64,000 nucleotides of DNA from Orthonyx spaldingii (GCA_013397795.1 VZTJ01003574.1:832000-895999); one strand, 5' to 3'. Positions 40,221 through 51,988 are shown, counted from the stretch's first letter. Numbers and translations: made by a program. The notes: generated by a model not told the origin, from the letters alone.

Positions 40221-42307
40221 TGCTAGACTAGTGGCATTTGTATGTAAAATTAAAAAAAATCCCAAATACTTTAAAACAGACAAATAAACTTTAATCCCTT
40301 TTTATCTGAGCCTTCGAGTTCTGTTTACTTACAAGTATTACTTTTTATATTTCTGTCAGACTAAAAATGAAATAACTTTTTCCTTGTGTTTACCTCTAGG
40401 TCTGACACCTCTGATGGCAGAGTTGTTATTCCTGCTGTCCATAGGTCCCCACTGTCACCCTTTGCTGACAACCATTAAACACAGGAACATTTCTGTATTC
40501 AGAATCTGGGAACCATCTCCAACTGTATTCCAGCTGCTGCTCCAACCTTCTGATTGCTAATCCACACCTGGTAGGATCCACATTGTTACTTCAGCCCTTG
40601 AAAAACACTGAAACTTTCACCAGTTCTTCACTTAACCTCCCTGGGAAATAACTCTTGGCACCAGCAGGCTCAGGGAGGTTTGTAATCCAGCACATGTCCA
40701 AGGCAGTAACGCTGAAAGCCACTCAGCCTCCAGCCTGAGCTGCTTGGGTAAGAAATGTATCAACTTCCAAACCCTTTCAGAAGTCAATTTGTCCCTTTCA
40801 TTTAGAGTGCAGTGTGCAGAAGCCTTGCTTGGGTTTTTTACCTTAATGTACTATTTCCCAAGAGGAAAGAAAACGTTTTAAAGTAGATATAAAAACATCA
40901 TTCTAAATTTGTAGCAGTGTGTTTGTCTGTTTTCTGGTTTCTTCTCCAAAACAAAGCTCAGCTTCATTACACATTTCTTCCCTAGCACACTCTGGGATAT
41001 AAGAAAATGTAAAAATTATGCTGTTTTCACTACAGCAGACCACTGATGCTCAATGCAAAGAGCTAAGTAATAACAACTGTTTGCACAAAAAAGCATTACT
41101 ATATCTATTTAAATTTACCTGAACCACTCTTTGTGCTTTGTGTCATTATAACTATTATTTTCTTTATTTTTTTTTTATCATTGGCAGACCTCTTTCCTTA
41201 AGGTTCTCTACTTAGTGTTTACATACAAACTGCAGCCTGAGACAATTCATCTCCTTTCAAAGCAACTTCTGCTGGCAGCAGCTTGTCCGCCTGTCCCCTC
41301 CTCTTCCTGGCAGCTTTTCTCATCTAAATTCTTTAATATTTTACTGCTTTGCAGTAGGAACTAGTTGTGCATATTTTTTGTTTTGGTTTTCCATTTTCAC
41401 CTTTCCCTCTTACCAGATATTTTCTGGGATGTACTCTGAAGAGATAGAACACTGTTATCATTCTACTCTGAACTTTCTTGGATGAACATTATTCACATAA
41501 TAATGTTCTTCCAGAGAGAGGAAGGAACATTCTGTGGCGCTTCCCTCACTCTGAAACAAATCTAAATCTAATTTGCTGAAAACTAGGAGAGTTTTGGCTA
41601 TGGCAGCAAACGACTGTCAGGACATGCTTTTACCAAAACTCAGAACACCCCACACGCGTGCTGCTCTTCAGACCAGACCAAGCTGCACTTGCTAAACTTC
41701 CAAGACACAAAATAAACGCTGCAATGCTCTTCTACATAGTTTGATGCTTTCAAAACACATGTTTGTAGAAGAGAAAGCCAGCCCATCTCATATTTGCTAA
41801 GACTGATTCCAATTAGTTCAATGCACTGAGAGCACAGACATAGGAATGAATGTGAGGAGTTTATGTTGAGAGCAGTACAGTGATGAGAATGAGCTATTTT
41901 GTGACAGGCCTGGAAGGCAAGGAGTGCAGGAGAGCTGAAGAGGCACACAGCAGTCCCTTCTCAAACCAGCCCCACAGCCTGGCCCTGTCATTACTTGTGC
42001 TTCTTAACCAACAGCCCTAAGGAGGAAGCTATGAGACACCAAGACCTTCAGCAATGTCTGGAGGCAAAGTCAGAAAACTAAAAAAATTCAACCATTCTGT
42101 GCTGTTAATGCTTCACTAAATTTCCTATGCAAAGACAAGTATTTCTGATACTCCCACGGAAGGACTGCAGGGCCAGCAACTTGTGATTTACCAGCTCTGT
42201 CTTTCCAGCTGGGCCACAAGGACACCCCACGTGTTTATCTCCAATATATTTGCTCTGTTCACAACTCTTCTCCCAGGAAGCTTTTTAGCTATTTGCCACG
42301 TTCCTAC

Positions 42308-42462
42308 CTGATCTGTTTGCCTTCCCGGACATCGTACAAAGAAAAAAAGACGTCTGTGTCCTCTCCAATGGTGTTGTAGGTGAAGCTCTTCAGGCTGAGG
42401 AAGAAGTGATGAGGCACTGGCATCCGACAGGCTTCCCCGTGCCGCTGACGGATCGTGTCCAC
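42308..42462 (-). CDS. DOCK3: DOCK3 coding exon w4 (155 bases, residues about 198-249)
   Basis: Starts in phase 0 with VDTIRQRHGEACRMPVPHHF, continues FLSLKSFTYNTIGEDTDVFF and ends SLYDVREGKQI plus two bases of a Ser codon. The acceptor is tttgcctcag/gtggac, the donor atcag/gtagga. This is part of the DOCK_N region; the GEDTDVFFSLYD stretch is a strongly conserved strand pattern in DOCK proteins. The start, around IRQRHGEA, differs from the mammalian sequence at several positions as I recall it, while the remainder is nearly identical, suggesting that the linker next to the microexon is less constrained. It sits between the 14.5 kb intron and a 1.8 kb intron leading back to the microexon. Confidence 0.96.
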
Positions 42463-44265
42463 CTGAGGCAAACCAGCAAAAACCATGGGCAGCTCTTCAC
42501 AAATAAAAGTCCTGACCATTTCATCCATTCGATCAACTTCATCATTTTAACTGAGATCCTGCTCTTCTCTCTCCCATCAAGTAAAAGCTTAATCTCAAAT
42601 ATATTCTGCCTCAGAGATAGGTGTTAGATTAAATTTTCCTCCTTTTTTTTTAACGCTTCTAATTTGAATAGACTGATGAAGCTGTGATAACCAAGCAGAT
42701 ACAAAACAAAAGGTTTATGCATTGGAAATCTGCTTTTATCAAGTAAACCAAGTCAATCCTATTTCTCAAGTTTTGCTTTGATTCTGGTACTGAAAATGAA
42801 TTATAAGATGGTACTAGGGTGGTTCCTGATGACTTCCATTTAAAGCTGATGGACTTGAAAGCATTTTTAAGAATAACATTTGTTATGTTATTTCTTTTCA
42901 GCAGCTGCAATTCATTTACAGAGGTCATTCATGTGGCCAGTAGGACAAGGGCAGTGACTGTCCCCCTGTACTGGGCGCTGGTGAGGCCACACCTTGAACC
43001 CTGGGGTTTGGGCCCCTCCTCCAAGGAAGACACTGAGGTGGTGGAGCTTGTCCAGAGAAGGGAAGGGACGTGAGGAAATTTCTGGAGCACAAGTCAGGTG
43101 AGGAGCAGCTGAGGCAGCTGGGGGGGCTCAGCCTGGAGAAGAGGAAACTCAGGAGGGGCCTCATTGCCCTGTGCAACTCCCTGAAAGGAGGCTGTAGCTG
43201 GCTGGGGGTTGGCCTCTTCTCCAAAGCAACAAGCAACAGGACAACAGAAAACGGCCTCAAGTTGTGCTGGGGAGGTTTAGATTGGATATCAGGGAAAAAT
43301 TCTTCACAGGTTGTCAAGTACTGGAACAGGGGGTTCAGGGAAGTGGTGGAGTCGCCATCCTTGGAGGGATTTAAGAGATGTGTAGATGTGGTGCTCAGGG
43401 ACAGAGTTTAGTGGTGGGCTTGGCAGTGCTGGGAGAACATTTGGACTTAATCTAAAGGGTATTTTCCACTCAGAAACAATCCATGACTTAGAACCAGGCT
43501 TAACAGGCCAGTTTGTCCTGCAGGTATAACAAAACTTCACAAAGGTTGATAACATGAGCAGTCAATCAAGGCAAATAGTAGAAGGGTTTCCATTTTGACT
43601 CAATATATCAAGACCTATCTACAGCAGTGAATGCAGGGGTGGCCAAAGAAAAAAGAGAATAAGTAAATGTATATTTTCAGTTTTTACAACCCTTTACATC
43701 CATTCATGCTGCTCTTAATAAACAGGTGGCATGAATATCCTAAGTCCACTAAGCTCATCTCCGAATGCACACACAGGTACATTCTAACCAAGAAAATCTT
43801 AAAATTTTCAGACTTACAATTCAGATTTGTACTGGTTTAAAAGGAATTTTGTTCTGGATTTTAAATTAAATCCAAGGAAATCCTCACTCTTTAAAGACAG
43901 GTGCCTGTGGAAGCACAGATCTCTGTAAAGATCAAAGCCAGACTCCATGACCAGGACTGGATTACAGTAGTACAGAAAGGATGTGTGAAACAGAAGCCTC
44001 TAAGCCACCTGTCAGCAGGTGGAGAGAAGAGTCACAGGGCAGAGTGAGGCTTTTGATCTCATTGCACAAGTTCATCTTTTAAGAACGAGTTCAGGAAAGA
44101 GACCTAAATGGAATTTGGGGAAGGACCTTAGTGACTTAAATACTTGGGAATCTTCTGAGGAAGTGTTCTGTGGGTAAGGACTTACCCAGTAATCTCCATC
44201 ATACCTTTGCCTACATTACCAAAACCTTACAGACAACAAAAAATTCAGATGTGGATGGTATTTAC
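42463..44265 (-). other. DOCK3: DOCK3 intron between w3 and w4 (1.8 kb)
   Basis: It holds a CR1 fragment at 42930-43490. The remaining bases up to the microexon donor show no other recognisable element. Confidence 0.88.
42930..43490 (+). mobile_element. CR1 LINE 3' fragment
   Basis: Starts atgtggccagtaggacaagg and runs through gactgtccccctgtactggg, ggaggtttagattggatatc, agatgtgtagatgtggtgct and ttagtggtgggcttggcagt to a decayed 3' end. This block order is that of a full-length-like avian CR1 3' portion without large gaps. It is antisense to DOCK3 and lies 776 bases from the microexon, on the downstream side of the transcript. Confidence 0.9.
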
Positions 44266-44307
44266 CTGTGATGTGCTCTGCTGGACACTGTGTCTACTTG
44301 ACAAATG
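44266..44307 (-). CDS. DOCK3: DOCK3 microexon w3 (42 bases, residues about 184-197)
   Basis: A 14-codon exon reading HLSSRHSVQQSTSQ, found because the mammalian protein as I recall it has nearly the same 14 residues (HLSSRQSVQQSTSQ) between DLYKM and VDT. The acceptor is tctccacag/cattt and the donor cacag/gtaaat. It starts and ends in phase 0, so inclusion or skipping keeps the frame. The peptide is rich in Ser, Thr and Gln, has no obvious fold, and probably forms a flexible, possibly phosphorylatable loop in the DOCK_N region. The polypyrimidine tract is modest, with tttcttactttc about 40 bases upstream of the acceptor, a sequence type bound by PTB proteins. Whether it is constitutive or alternatively spliced cannot be told from DNA. 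It is too short to appear as a normal open reading frame. Confidence 0.92.
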
Positions 44308-45389
44308 CTGTGGAGATACAAAATAGTAAAATTTAAACCTTTTTGAAAGTAAGAAATATTTACATTATATTTATGCAACATTAGAACAGCAATTCTAAAA
44401 TATGACTTTTAAAATTATTACCAACTTTTCATGGCCTTTTTTTCCACAATGCATCATCACCCACAAGACTACTTGCTTTCCTAAAGGCTTTTCTCAGTTA
44501 AGCCATTTCTTAGCATATTTGAATTTACAAGGGGTATTTACCTTAGCTTTTAAAGTAAATGGCTGTTACAAGTTAGACAGAATTTCAAAAAGAAATGCTA
44601 TTACAGTGTTGGAAAATTTCATTATTTTGTATAATCTCTGTCTTCTCTTGCTAAATGGGAAAATACCTCACCCCTAATCCTCATCTCCTGGTATGGTGTC
44701 TGTGAGAAGGTGCATTTGTTAAAAAACACAGGCATCCAGAAAGAGAGATGGATTTCAGATGTTGTTTAAACTTTTTGCTCTAATAAGAAAATGAAATCCT
44801 GATAAATGGTTAAAGACTCTTCTACAATTTCAGCTGCCCAACACCTGTAAAGAAGTATCAGTATTAAGAGCTACATGTCTAAAAACTCAGAGGATGATGC
44901 TGTATTTAAAGCCTTTTATGCTTGAAGGAGATGTTATAATCAGAAAATGGACTGTAAGACTCACCGAAGCCATTTAATCTCCAAAGGGAGATTTAAATAC
45001 TAATCTAAATTGAAAAGGTTTCAGAGAGCTTTAAAAAAACACCATTAATGATTCTGCCATGCCTTTCCCTGCACATCATCTTAATATTAGCATTTGAAAC
45101 CGAAATATTAACATTGGCACTACCACACATTATTAAACACTCTCTTCATTCACCCCACCTCTCTCCTTCTATTACAAACCCAACATCTTATTCTGACCAT
45201 TTACACTCTGTATGAGAATTAGCAGATTTGTGTTGACAAACATGAAGCTTCAAAGGAGGTGAAAGTAAAAGTTTGTCCACAAAATGTATTTGGCAATACT
45301 CTTCTCAAGCTATGACTCTGTCTTTCACACAGAACACAAATACGATTTTTTACCACCAAAGGAGAGAGACTCTTCATAATGAGAACAAA

Positions 45390-45813
45390 CCAAGGAGATA
45401 CTGGGGTACTTTGGGAGCTGGCAGAAGTGCTCACTGAGCCACTTTCCATCCCTCACCGGCAGTCCTGGTTATCTGGGGAGGTCCCAGTCCAACTCGAGCC
45501 AGCAGCCGGCCCAGACAGCCAAGGACTCCCTTGTATCTGACACTGGTGATGCCACATCCCAAATCCTGTGTTCAGTTTTGGGCCCCTCACTCCTGGATTG
45601 GCTATCAGGGAAAATTTTGTCACTAAAAGCATTATCAAGCATTGGAACAGGCTGCCCAGGGCAGTGGTGGAGTCCCCAGCCCTGGAGGATTTAGAAGACG
45701 TGTAGCTGTGGCACTTGGGGACAAGGGTTGATGGGGGCCTTGGCAGTGCTGGGGGAATGGTTGAGCTCAATGATCTTAAAGGTCTCCTCCAATCTAAACA
45801 ATTCTAGGATTCT
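45390..45813 (+). mobile_element. Internally deleted CR1 LINE copy
   Basis: The copy begins near gggagctggcagaagtgctc and ggttatctggggaggtccca, which lie far upstream in CR1, and then passes through short non-adjacent blocks: ttgtatctgacactggtgat, tcagttttgggcccctcact, attggctatcagggaaaatt, and the 3' end ggtctcctccaatctaaaca. Several hundred bases of the normal element are missing between these blocks, so at least three internal deletions are implied. It is in the same orientation and of similar type to the copy at 42930-43490. It encodes nothing. Confidence 0.85.
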
Positions 45814-46339
45814 AAATGGCGTATTTTGACATCTGTTTATGTTCACAATTATAAAAATGTCCTCTTTCACACTCTCAGTAGAAAACTAATGATCTCCAGC
45901 TCCATTGTTTGTCTAACTATTGCATCATCTTCTGAATGTTAAAAGCCTTTAAGTTGGCTGAGTTGCCTACTTAATCTTTTTGTCACTTGCAACCACTCAG
46001 AATCAGCTGGCATAGAAAAGACCAGCTACTCAAGGTGTCCTGACTTCTTTTGATTAAATTAATCTCTAAAACCAAGTAAGAAAGTGGGAGAGACACTCAA
46101 GCAACACAAATATGAGAGGTGGTCTGAAGAGATTCCTCAGCAAACACTGCAGCCTACAGAGTGTACACTGAGGTAAAACTATAACAGTAAGTGGCAAAAA
46201 CCTCAGGTTTTAAATTTTTCCACAATCAGAAGATTAGATTTGACTAACTCTCTGGTTTTATGCTCCAGGACCATGTTATAACAATACAATCACTGACTGA
46301 GTTAATTTTACGTTATTTCATGTCTAGGCAAAGTGCCCA

Positions 46340-47275
46340 GAGGGTACATGCCATTTTTGTGTACTTGGATGGGAGGGTGAATGAAAATAGCCAACATGGA
46401 TGTATCAGGGGTACATTATGCTGGATCAAGTGATTCTCCTGAGGCAAAATAACCAAATCAGTAGATGAGGGAAATTAGTGGCTGTTGTCTCTCCTCTGCT
46501 CAGCGAGGCCCTCAGCACAGTCTCCCACAGCATTCCTGTACCCAAGCTGTAAAGTTGCACCTGCATGGGTAGACGAAATTATTTGATCAAAAAACCCAAC
46601 AAACAGTAGGATGTTCAGGCTCCAAAGGTAGTGCCTGACGGTGTGGCTTCTTCAGGGGTCCGTGCGGCCTAAAACTCCCAGATGATCCTAAACTGGGGGC
46701 AGCAGACTGGCAGGGTGCTACTAAAGCAAGCCAGACATAAGTCAGGGGAGCAGTCTGGCACCAAGGACATTTAACAATTTACTGTTTATCAGGAATGGAG
46801 CCAGCAGACTGAGAATAACATTTATTCCTTTTTCCTCAGCACTGAGTAAACTACAGCTGAAATACTGCATTCAGCAAAGGACAGCAAAGGTGTCTGAGGA
46901 GGATGCAGGGAATGCAGAATTTCAGGTCTGGAGGAGAGAAGGTTTGTAGGGGGCCTGTGGCAGCCTTGCTGTAACGATGAAGTTCCCATCACCAGGAGGC
47001 AGGCAGGCTCTCCACAGAGCTGCACAGCAGCTTGGCCGAAATGCTGTGGTCATCAGCTACAACATGGGATATCCCAACGTTCCAACAAGCGAAAACGTAA
47101 CCCCATCAGGGCAGCCAAGCACTAGAACAGGGATCCAATCCTTTCCCTTGAAGAATTTCAACATCCAACTGGACAAAGCTCTGAGCTGGTCTGAATTCAG
47201 TATTGACTTTGCACTGAGAGCAGGAAGTTTGCCTAGATCTTCCTGAGGCCCCTTCCAACCTGAAAAACTTTCCAA
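46340..47275 (+). mobile_element. Old, diverged CR1 LINE fragment
   Basis: Recognisable blocks, in order, are cagtagatgagggaaattag, gtctcccacagcattcctgt, cactagaacagggatccaat and ttcctgaggccccttccaac. They correspond in order to the reverse transcriptase and 3' region of CR1 but with many substitutions and indels, so this is older than the copy at 38640. The 5' boundary is uncertain and might be nearer 46320. Confidence 0.78.
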
Positions 47276-47321
47276 GTTGATATAAAAATAGGACTGTTAA
47301 GATATTATCCATCTTCCTTCT

Positions 47322-47339
47322 AAAAAAAAAAAAAAAAAA
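47322..47339. repeat. A18 homopolymer
   Basis: Eighteen A on the plus strand, 46 bases beyond the old CR1 fragment. CR1 elements do not normally end in poly(A), so it is probably independent. Confidence 0.9.
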
Positions 47340-47929
47340 TCCATTTTACCTTTACTTTCCCCAAAAGATAGTTGTCTGTAAAGGTTGTGCAAACTTGTAC
47401 AGATACAACGTTCAGTATATCTGTCCTCATCAAAGTGTTTTCTGATGCTTAAACTGATTCCTTGCTATTGAAATCTAGGCCTATTGATTCTTTTCTCATC
47501 AATCATTAGGATGAAAAGATTAATTAATTCAGTTTGTGATTCCATTATAATCTCAAATCTCCTCTACAGAACCACCTAAGCTTGTAGTATCCCAATATTT
47601 ACTTCAGAGGCAACAACTGACTGCAGGAGTTAGAATCTTACATTTATGGTTCTCCCTGGTATACACTTTTCATATAATTTCTTCAGTTTCTTTATATTAT
47701 TTGGAATTCTGATCCTTCCCTCCAAGGAAAGAATCAGAAATACCACTTCCAACTTTGTGGATTTTGTATATTTAGTAAAAAGACTCCCTATTTCAGCACC
47801 TAGTCCTTAATTAAACTTGAAGCACTACAAAATGGAGGATGACCCCAAGAAATTCAGCTGATTCATCCCTCCTCCTATTTAATCAAATGATTGACAACCA
47901 TTCTCCTGGTTTTTTAGTATGGGTTTTCT

Positions 47930-49040
47930 AATTAGCTCTGTGTTTACTTTACAGCAATTTCATCTAGAACTAATGACCTTTGGAGAATTTAAATTAAAAC
48001 TTACATTTAAAACCTTTATTGAAATCTAAATACGGCATCAGCTGCTTCTCCCTCTATCCACTAGACTTATCTATGTTCTGGAAGTACATTGGAACTTTTA
48101 AAAATTGCTTATTCTGGACAAGTTCACTATTACTCATATCCTTGCTGCAAGTAATTCTTATTTTCTTTTATTATTATTATTTTCCAGCATTTTTTACAGA
48201 GAGAGAACAATTACTAGCTCCTTCTCCATCACCTGTTTTTAAGGTGTGAAGTTTGCTTGGCCTTTGCTGGTATTCTGGAACCTTACCCATCTTCCCAAAG
48301 ATTATCACTAACATGTCTGATGTGGCTTCTCCAGACATCCCAACTGGAATGTAAACAGTTCTAAACCCCTGGAACTGAAAACTTCTTGGTAAAGTTAACA
48401 CCTTATCAGTGTTTAGTGGGGCAAGAAGGACATTAAATGCCACGTTCTTTTCTTGCATCCTGTGCCAATTGGTTTTTCCCAGGATAAAAACTTTCCTTTA
48501 GCTCTCCTTTAGCAGGTTATTTATATAAAACTGTTTCTTGTTATAATTGACCATATTTGCTTGTTACATTTGAATTTGAGCATTGCCTTTCTAATTTTTC
48601 TATTTACTCATTTGTGCTATTCCATTACACTTCTCTATAATTCTGTTCTTATAAACTTGCTCTTGGTAATCTCCATTTCCCTTTCACTCTAATGCCTGGA
48701 GGAAATGAAGAATTCTTAATTTATCCAACCTGGCCCGTTAGCGAGCATCTTGTGGTTTTGTTCTTAATTTACTGAAAGAGCTACCACTTCTCCTTACCTC
48801 CTTTTCCCCATCAAACCTCTTCCTCATGATATCTTATCTACCAATATCAGCTTTTAGTGTTGTCCTTCCTCCTTCCTTTCCTAACAATGCCTGGTAAGTG
48901 AATCCCATCGTTCCCAAGGCTTTCTGTCTTCATATTCTCATCTGAGTTCTTTCTGGGGTTTAGAACCCAACGCACACAAACCTGTTCTCTGCCAATCTGC
49001 TTTGTTAAACAAAGAACAACCAAGAAAATCGCAACAAAGA
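47930..49040 (-). mobile_element. Second ancient CR1-like relic, antisense on plus strand
   Basis: The plus strand includes attgaaatctaaatacggca, gcatcagctgcttctccctc and tatccactagacttatctat, which resemble the reverse complement of a conserved reverse-transcriptase stretch in old CR1 elements of reptiles. Like the relic at 39290 it is T-rich and reads on the minus strand. Identification is from memory, limits are approximate, and only the first 250 bases are convincing. Confidence 0.5.
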
Positions 49041-50803
49041 TTTAATGATCTTCCTGGCCCTTTTGTGTCCAGTTGTTTTTCTTATCTAGTAGAGTTCTGG
49101 GTAACTGAATTCTTATTTTCTTGACTATTCCTTCTTGCTAATCACATTTACTTTTTGAATAAAGAATAAGTAGTTATGAGGTGATGGCAGCATTCATTTG
49201 AAACTATTTAGGAATTCTACTTTTTTTATTAGGAATTCTGGTGAACTCGTGGCATTTTCTCTCACACAGTTGGAAGAAATGCCTAAGCTGCAGCAGTTAC
49301 ACAGCCAACAGCTGTGCCTTTCATGCACCTCCTGAACTTGTCCTGAAGACACATACCCACTTCAACAACTTTATAGAAAAGCTAAACCTAATTAATCACC
49401 AGCTTTGAACACTTCTGATTTGTGAAATGACTTCAGACATTTGTGTCTTGCAACTCCTTCCACCAAAATGTGCCATCCTAGTGTTCCTGACATTCTGCAG
49501 GGCTTCGTGTTCCTAAATGACAACTTCAATCCAGTGGCACCTCCAGCACTGAGCTCCGTGGCAGGATTCTGAGAACATACTTTCCCACCATTCAGAAGTA
49601 ATATGTATCTTTTAAAAGTGTTCTGTCATATTGGTTAAAGTCACAAACACTGTCATAGGGAAAGGGCAATTTGTTTTCCTTCAGGAGCAAAGCAACAATT
49701 CCTGACGAATGCTGTGCATCCTGCAGCCACTGGCATTTAGCTTCAGAATGAGTAACGTGGATGTGCAAGGCCTCAGAGCACAACAGCTCTGCCAAAGAGA
49801 TGAATACAGATCACCCAGCAGTCACAAACACACTCAGCAATGAAACATGAGAGCTAAAAAAGAGGCTCAGATTTAACAACTTACAATTTATCAAGAAGAG
49901 CAGTGTTAAGTCTAATGACTGAGTAAAGAATACTTGAATCTGTCATCAGAGAGAAAAGTCTGATGTGTTACCTCACTCACTGCTCTGCTAACATGACTGT
50001 TTTCTATGTTACATTTAACATCCTACAATCCTGAAAATATAAGAAAGTCATTTGGCTCTCACAACTATTCCTGTAAGATTATTTTACAATGTAAAACCTC
50101 ACTGCTCATTTGAGAATCCATTAAGTATTTCGTTACAAGTAAGGAAGATCCTCTCCCTGGGTTTTTGTTAAATAATAGAAACAACCCCCAAACCACATTA
50201 AAAAAACCCCTAGAACAACCTAAGTCACCAACACACCCTTCCTTCATTTTTTACCAAATTTAAGTTAAAAAAAGTAACAGGTTTTCAGCTGCTTTGGTAG
50301 CTGAAGTTGCCTCCTGACTGTGAAGCAGATGTGATTAGACAGCACTGTCCTCTTGCATCTCCAGACTCTGGCAGCAGTGAAGTGTCAAGTCAGTAATGGT
50401 GCTGTCCTGAGCTCTGCCCAGAACGGAGCAGCACAGAGACAGTCACAGGACTAAGGGGTGACATAATCACACTGCTCTGGCCATAAATATTGCCTGTTTG
50501 CAGTACTCCAAGTATTTAGAGTAAAAAAATGTGCAGAATAAACTTCAGAGTAATAAGCCAACCCTTAGTTAGCAACTAATCTCACATTCTGAGTCTTCAC
50601 TGATTGAATTTGGTATCGAGTTATTTCCATGCTGTACTGAAGGAAAACTCTGCTATACTGGCACTAAACTCTCCTCAGACCGTGGCAAATTAGGAACAAA
50701 CTTTAAAAATTAGAACTATAGACTGGTGTACTTTCATATTTCTTATGCAACACTTCTTATTTCTTTCCATTAAATCCACACTCATATGCTGCAAATAATC
50801 CAA

Positions 50804-50824
50804 AGCAGCAGCAGCAGCAGCAGC
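50804..50824. repeat. Seven-unit AGC/GCT trinucleotide repeat
   Basis: Seven uninterrupted agc units on the plus strand, which read GCT (CTG register) in the DOCK3 pre-mRNA. The repeat is intronic, 1.1 kb downstream of exon w2 in the transcript, and short. Confidence 0.95.
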
Positions 50825-51903
50825 ACCCAGCCTGTGCACAAAACACGCCTTTGGTTTAAGGAAAAGTTACATCCTGCACACCAAAGCCCATCACCAAGCC
50901 ATTTACCTTCCTCCCCCTAATCTGAAATAGCTGAAACTCAAAACTATTTTAAAATAGGAAATTTAGAAAAGCTTGCTAGAAGTGAGTGACATTGTAACAT
51001 TATGTAGAAAACACTCTACTTTCTTTGGAAGATGTTAAGCAAAGAAGTTGTATAAAATATTTGCTGAGGGTTTGTTATTTGGGGCTTGTTTTTTAGACAA
51101 AACAGCACCTGAGGAAGGACTTTCACTCACTTTCCTGAATTTTACATGCTGTTTCTCCCTCTACAGTAACATCACGATCCCAATCAACATTACCTGTATT
51201 AGTCCTGCTAACAGGAATTCAAACACACTTAAGTTGGAACATGCATCAGGGGCTTTACAGTTCATTAATGGCACAATTCACATCTCCCAAACAACTTCAA
51301 CCTCATTGTGTACAAACAGGACTGTACAAGTGAGTAATAATGACAGATTTTGGAACTCACTCCAGTGAAGGAATTATACTACTTTACCTGAAAATCCAAA
51401 TATTCAAATGCACCCCATGTTTTCTGAGGAACACTGACATACAACAGGGACGGCCTTAACGTTCAAAGGTTAGTTCAGCTTAAATTAACTTATGCACTGG
51501 TCTCCTTCCCCTTTTCTTGTGAGCTCAAAAAGTCATTGTCACAGGGCAAAGATGTTTATTTTCTATACAACCACTAAAACCAAACTTTTCACTTAGGTAT
51601 TCTTCATCTGCAGATCTGCTGAAAGAATCGAACAGGGGCTCTCATAGACTTTCTGGACTCAGAGAACCTTCCGAGAGTTTTCACACTATGTTACTTTGTA
51701 AATTGAATTTAAAATATATCTAAGCATGCCACTGCTCAGGCTACCAGAGACCCTGTTCTGGTGGTCAGGGTGCAAATGAAGATGATATTTAACTTCCAAC
51801 ACCATTCTACACAAGAAAATGTGTCCGAGTAAAGAATAAAACATTTTCCCTTCCTTCCCTCCCACAGCGAAAACGCAGAGGAATCTCCCACAGAATTTCT
51901 TAC

Positions 51904-51988
51904 CATTTTATAAAGGTCTGAAACACTGATCTGATCCGAATCCACAACCTCAAAGTCCTTCCGAGGAACTAAGTCAAGGCCCAAGTGC
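51904..51988 (-). CDS. DOCK3: DOCK3 coding exon w2 (85 bases, residues about 155-183)
   Basis: One base completes the Glu codon begun in exon w1, followed by 28 codons: HLGLDLVPRKDFEVVDSDQI and then SVSDLYKM. The acceptor is ctcttgcag/gcac and the donor atg/gtaaga. The exon ends in phase 0, so it can join either to the 42-base microexon at 44266-44307 or directly to exon w4 at 42308-42462 without changing the frame. It belongs to the N-terminal DOCK_N region. The residues HLGLDLVPRKDFEVVDSDQ fit DOCK3 better than DOCK4, where I recall a tyrosine-containing RKEYAMVD at this place. Confidence 0.95.

Larger units (their letters stand above)
27849..42307 (-). other. DOCK3: DOCK3 intron between w4 and w5 (14.5 kb)
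   Basis: The longest intron in the window. It contains a well-preserved CR1 3' end (38640-39034), an ancient opposite-strand CR1 relic (about 39290-40220), a 14-base perfect palindrome resembling an RFX site (34413-34426) and an A13 run (34682-34694). From 28000 to 38600 I recognise no repeat family and no gene; such unlabelled length in a neuronal gene may include enhancers, but nothing here proves that. Confidence 0.87.
44308..51903 (-). other. DOCK3: DOCK3 intron between w2 and w3 (7.6 kb)
   Basis: It contains three CR1-derived segments (45390-45813, 46340-47275 and about 47930-49040), an A18 run (47322-47339) and a seven-unit AGC repeat (50804-50824). The stretch 49050-51900 otherwise shows nothing I can name. 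Confidence 0.87.

Noticed and set aside
47322..47339. A18 run as the tail of a processed pseudogene or CR1
   Set aside because: CR1 does not end in poly(A), and no gene-like sequence precedes the run.
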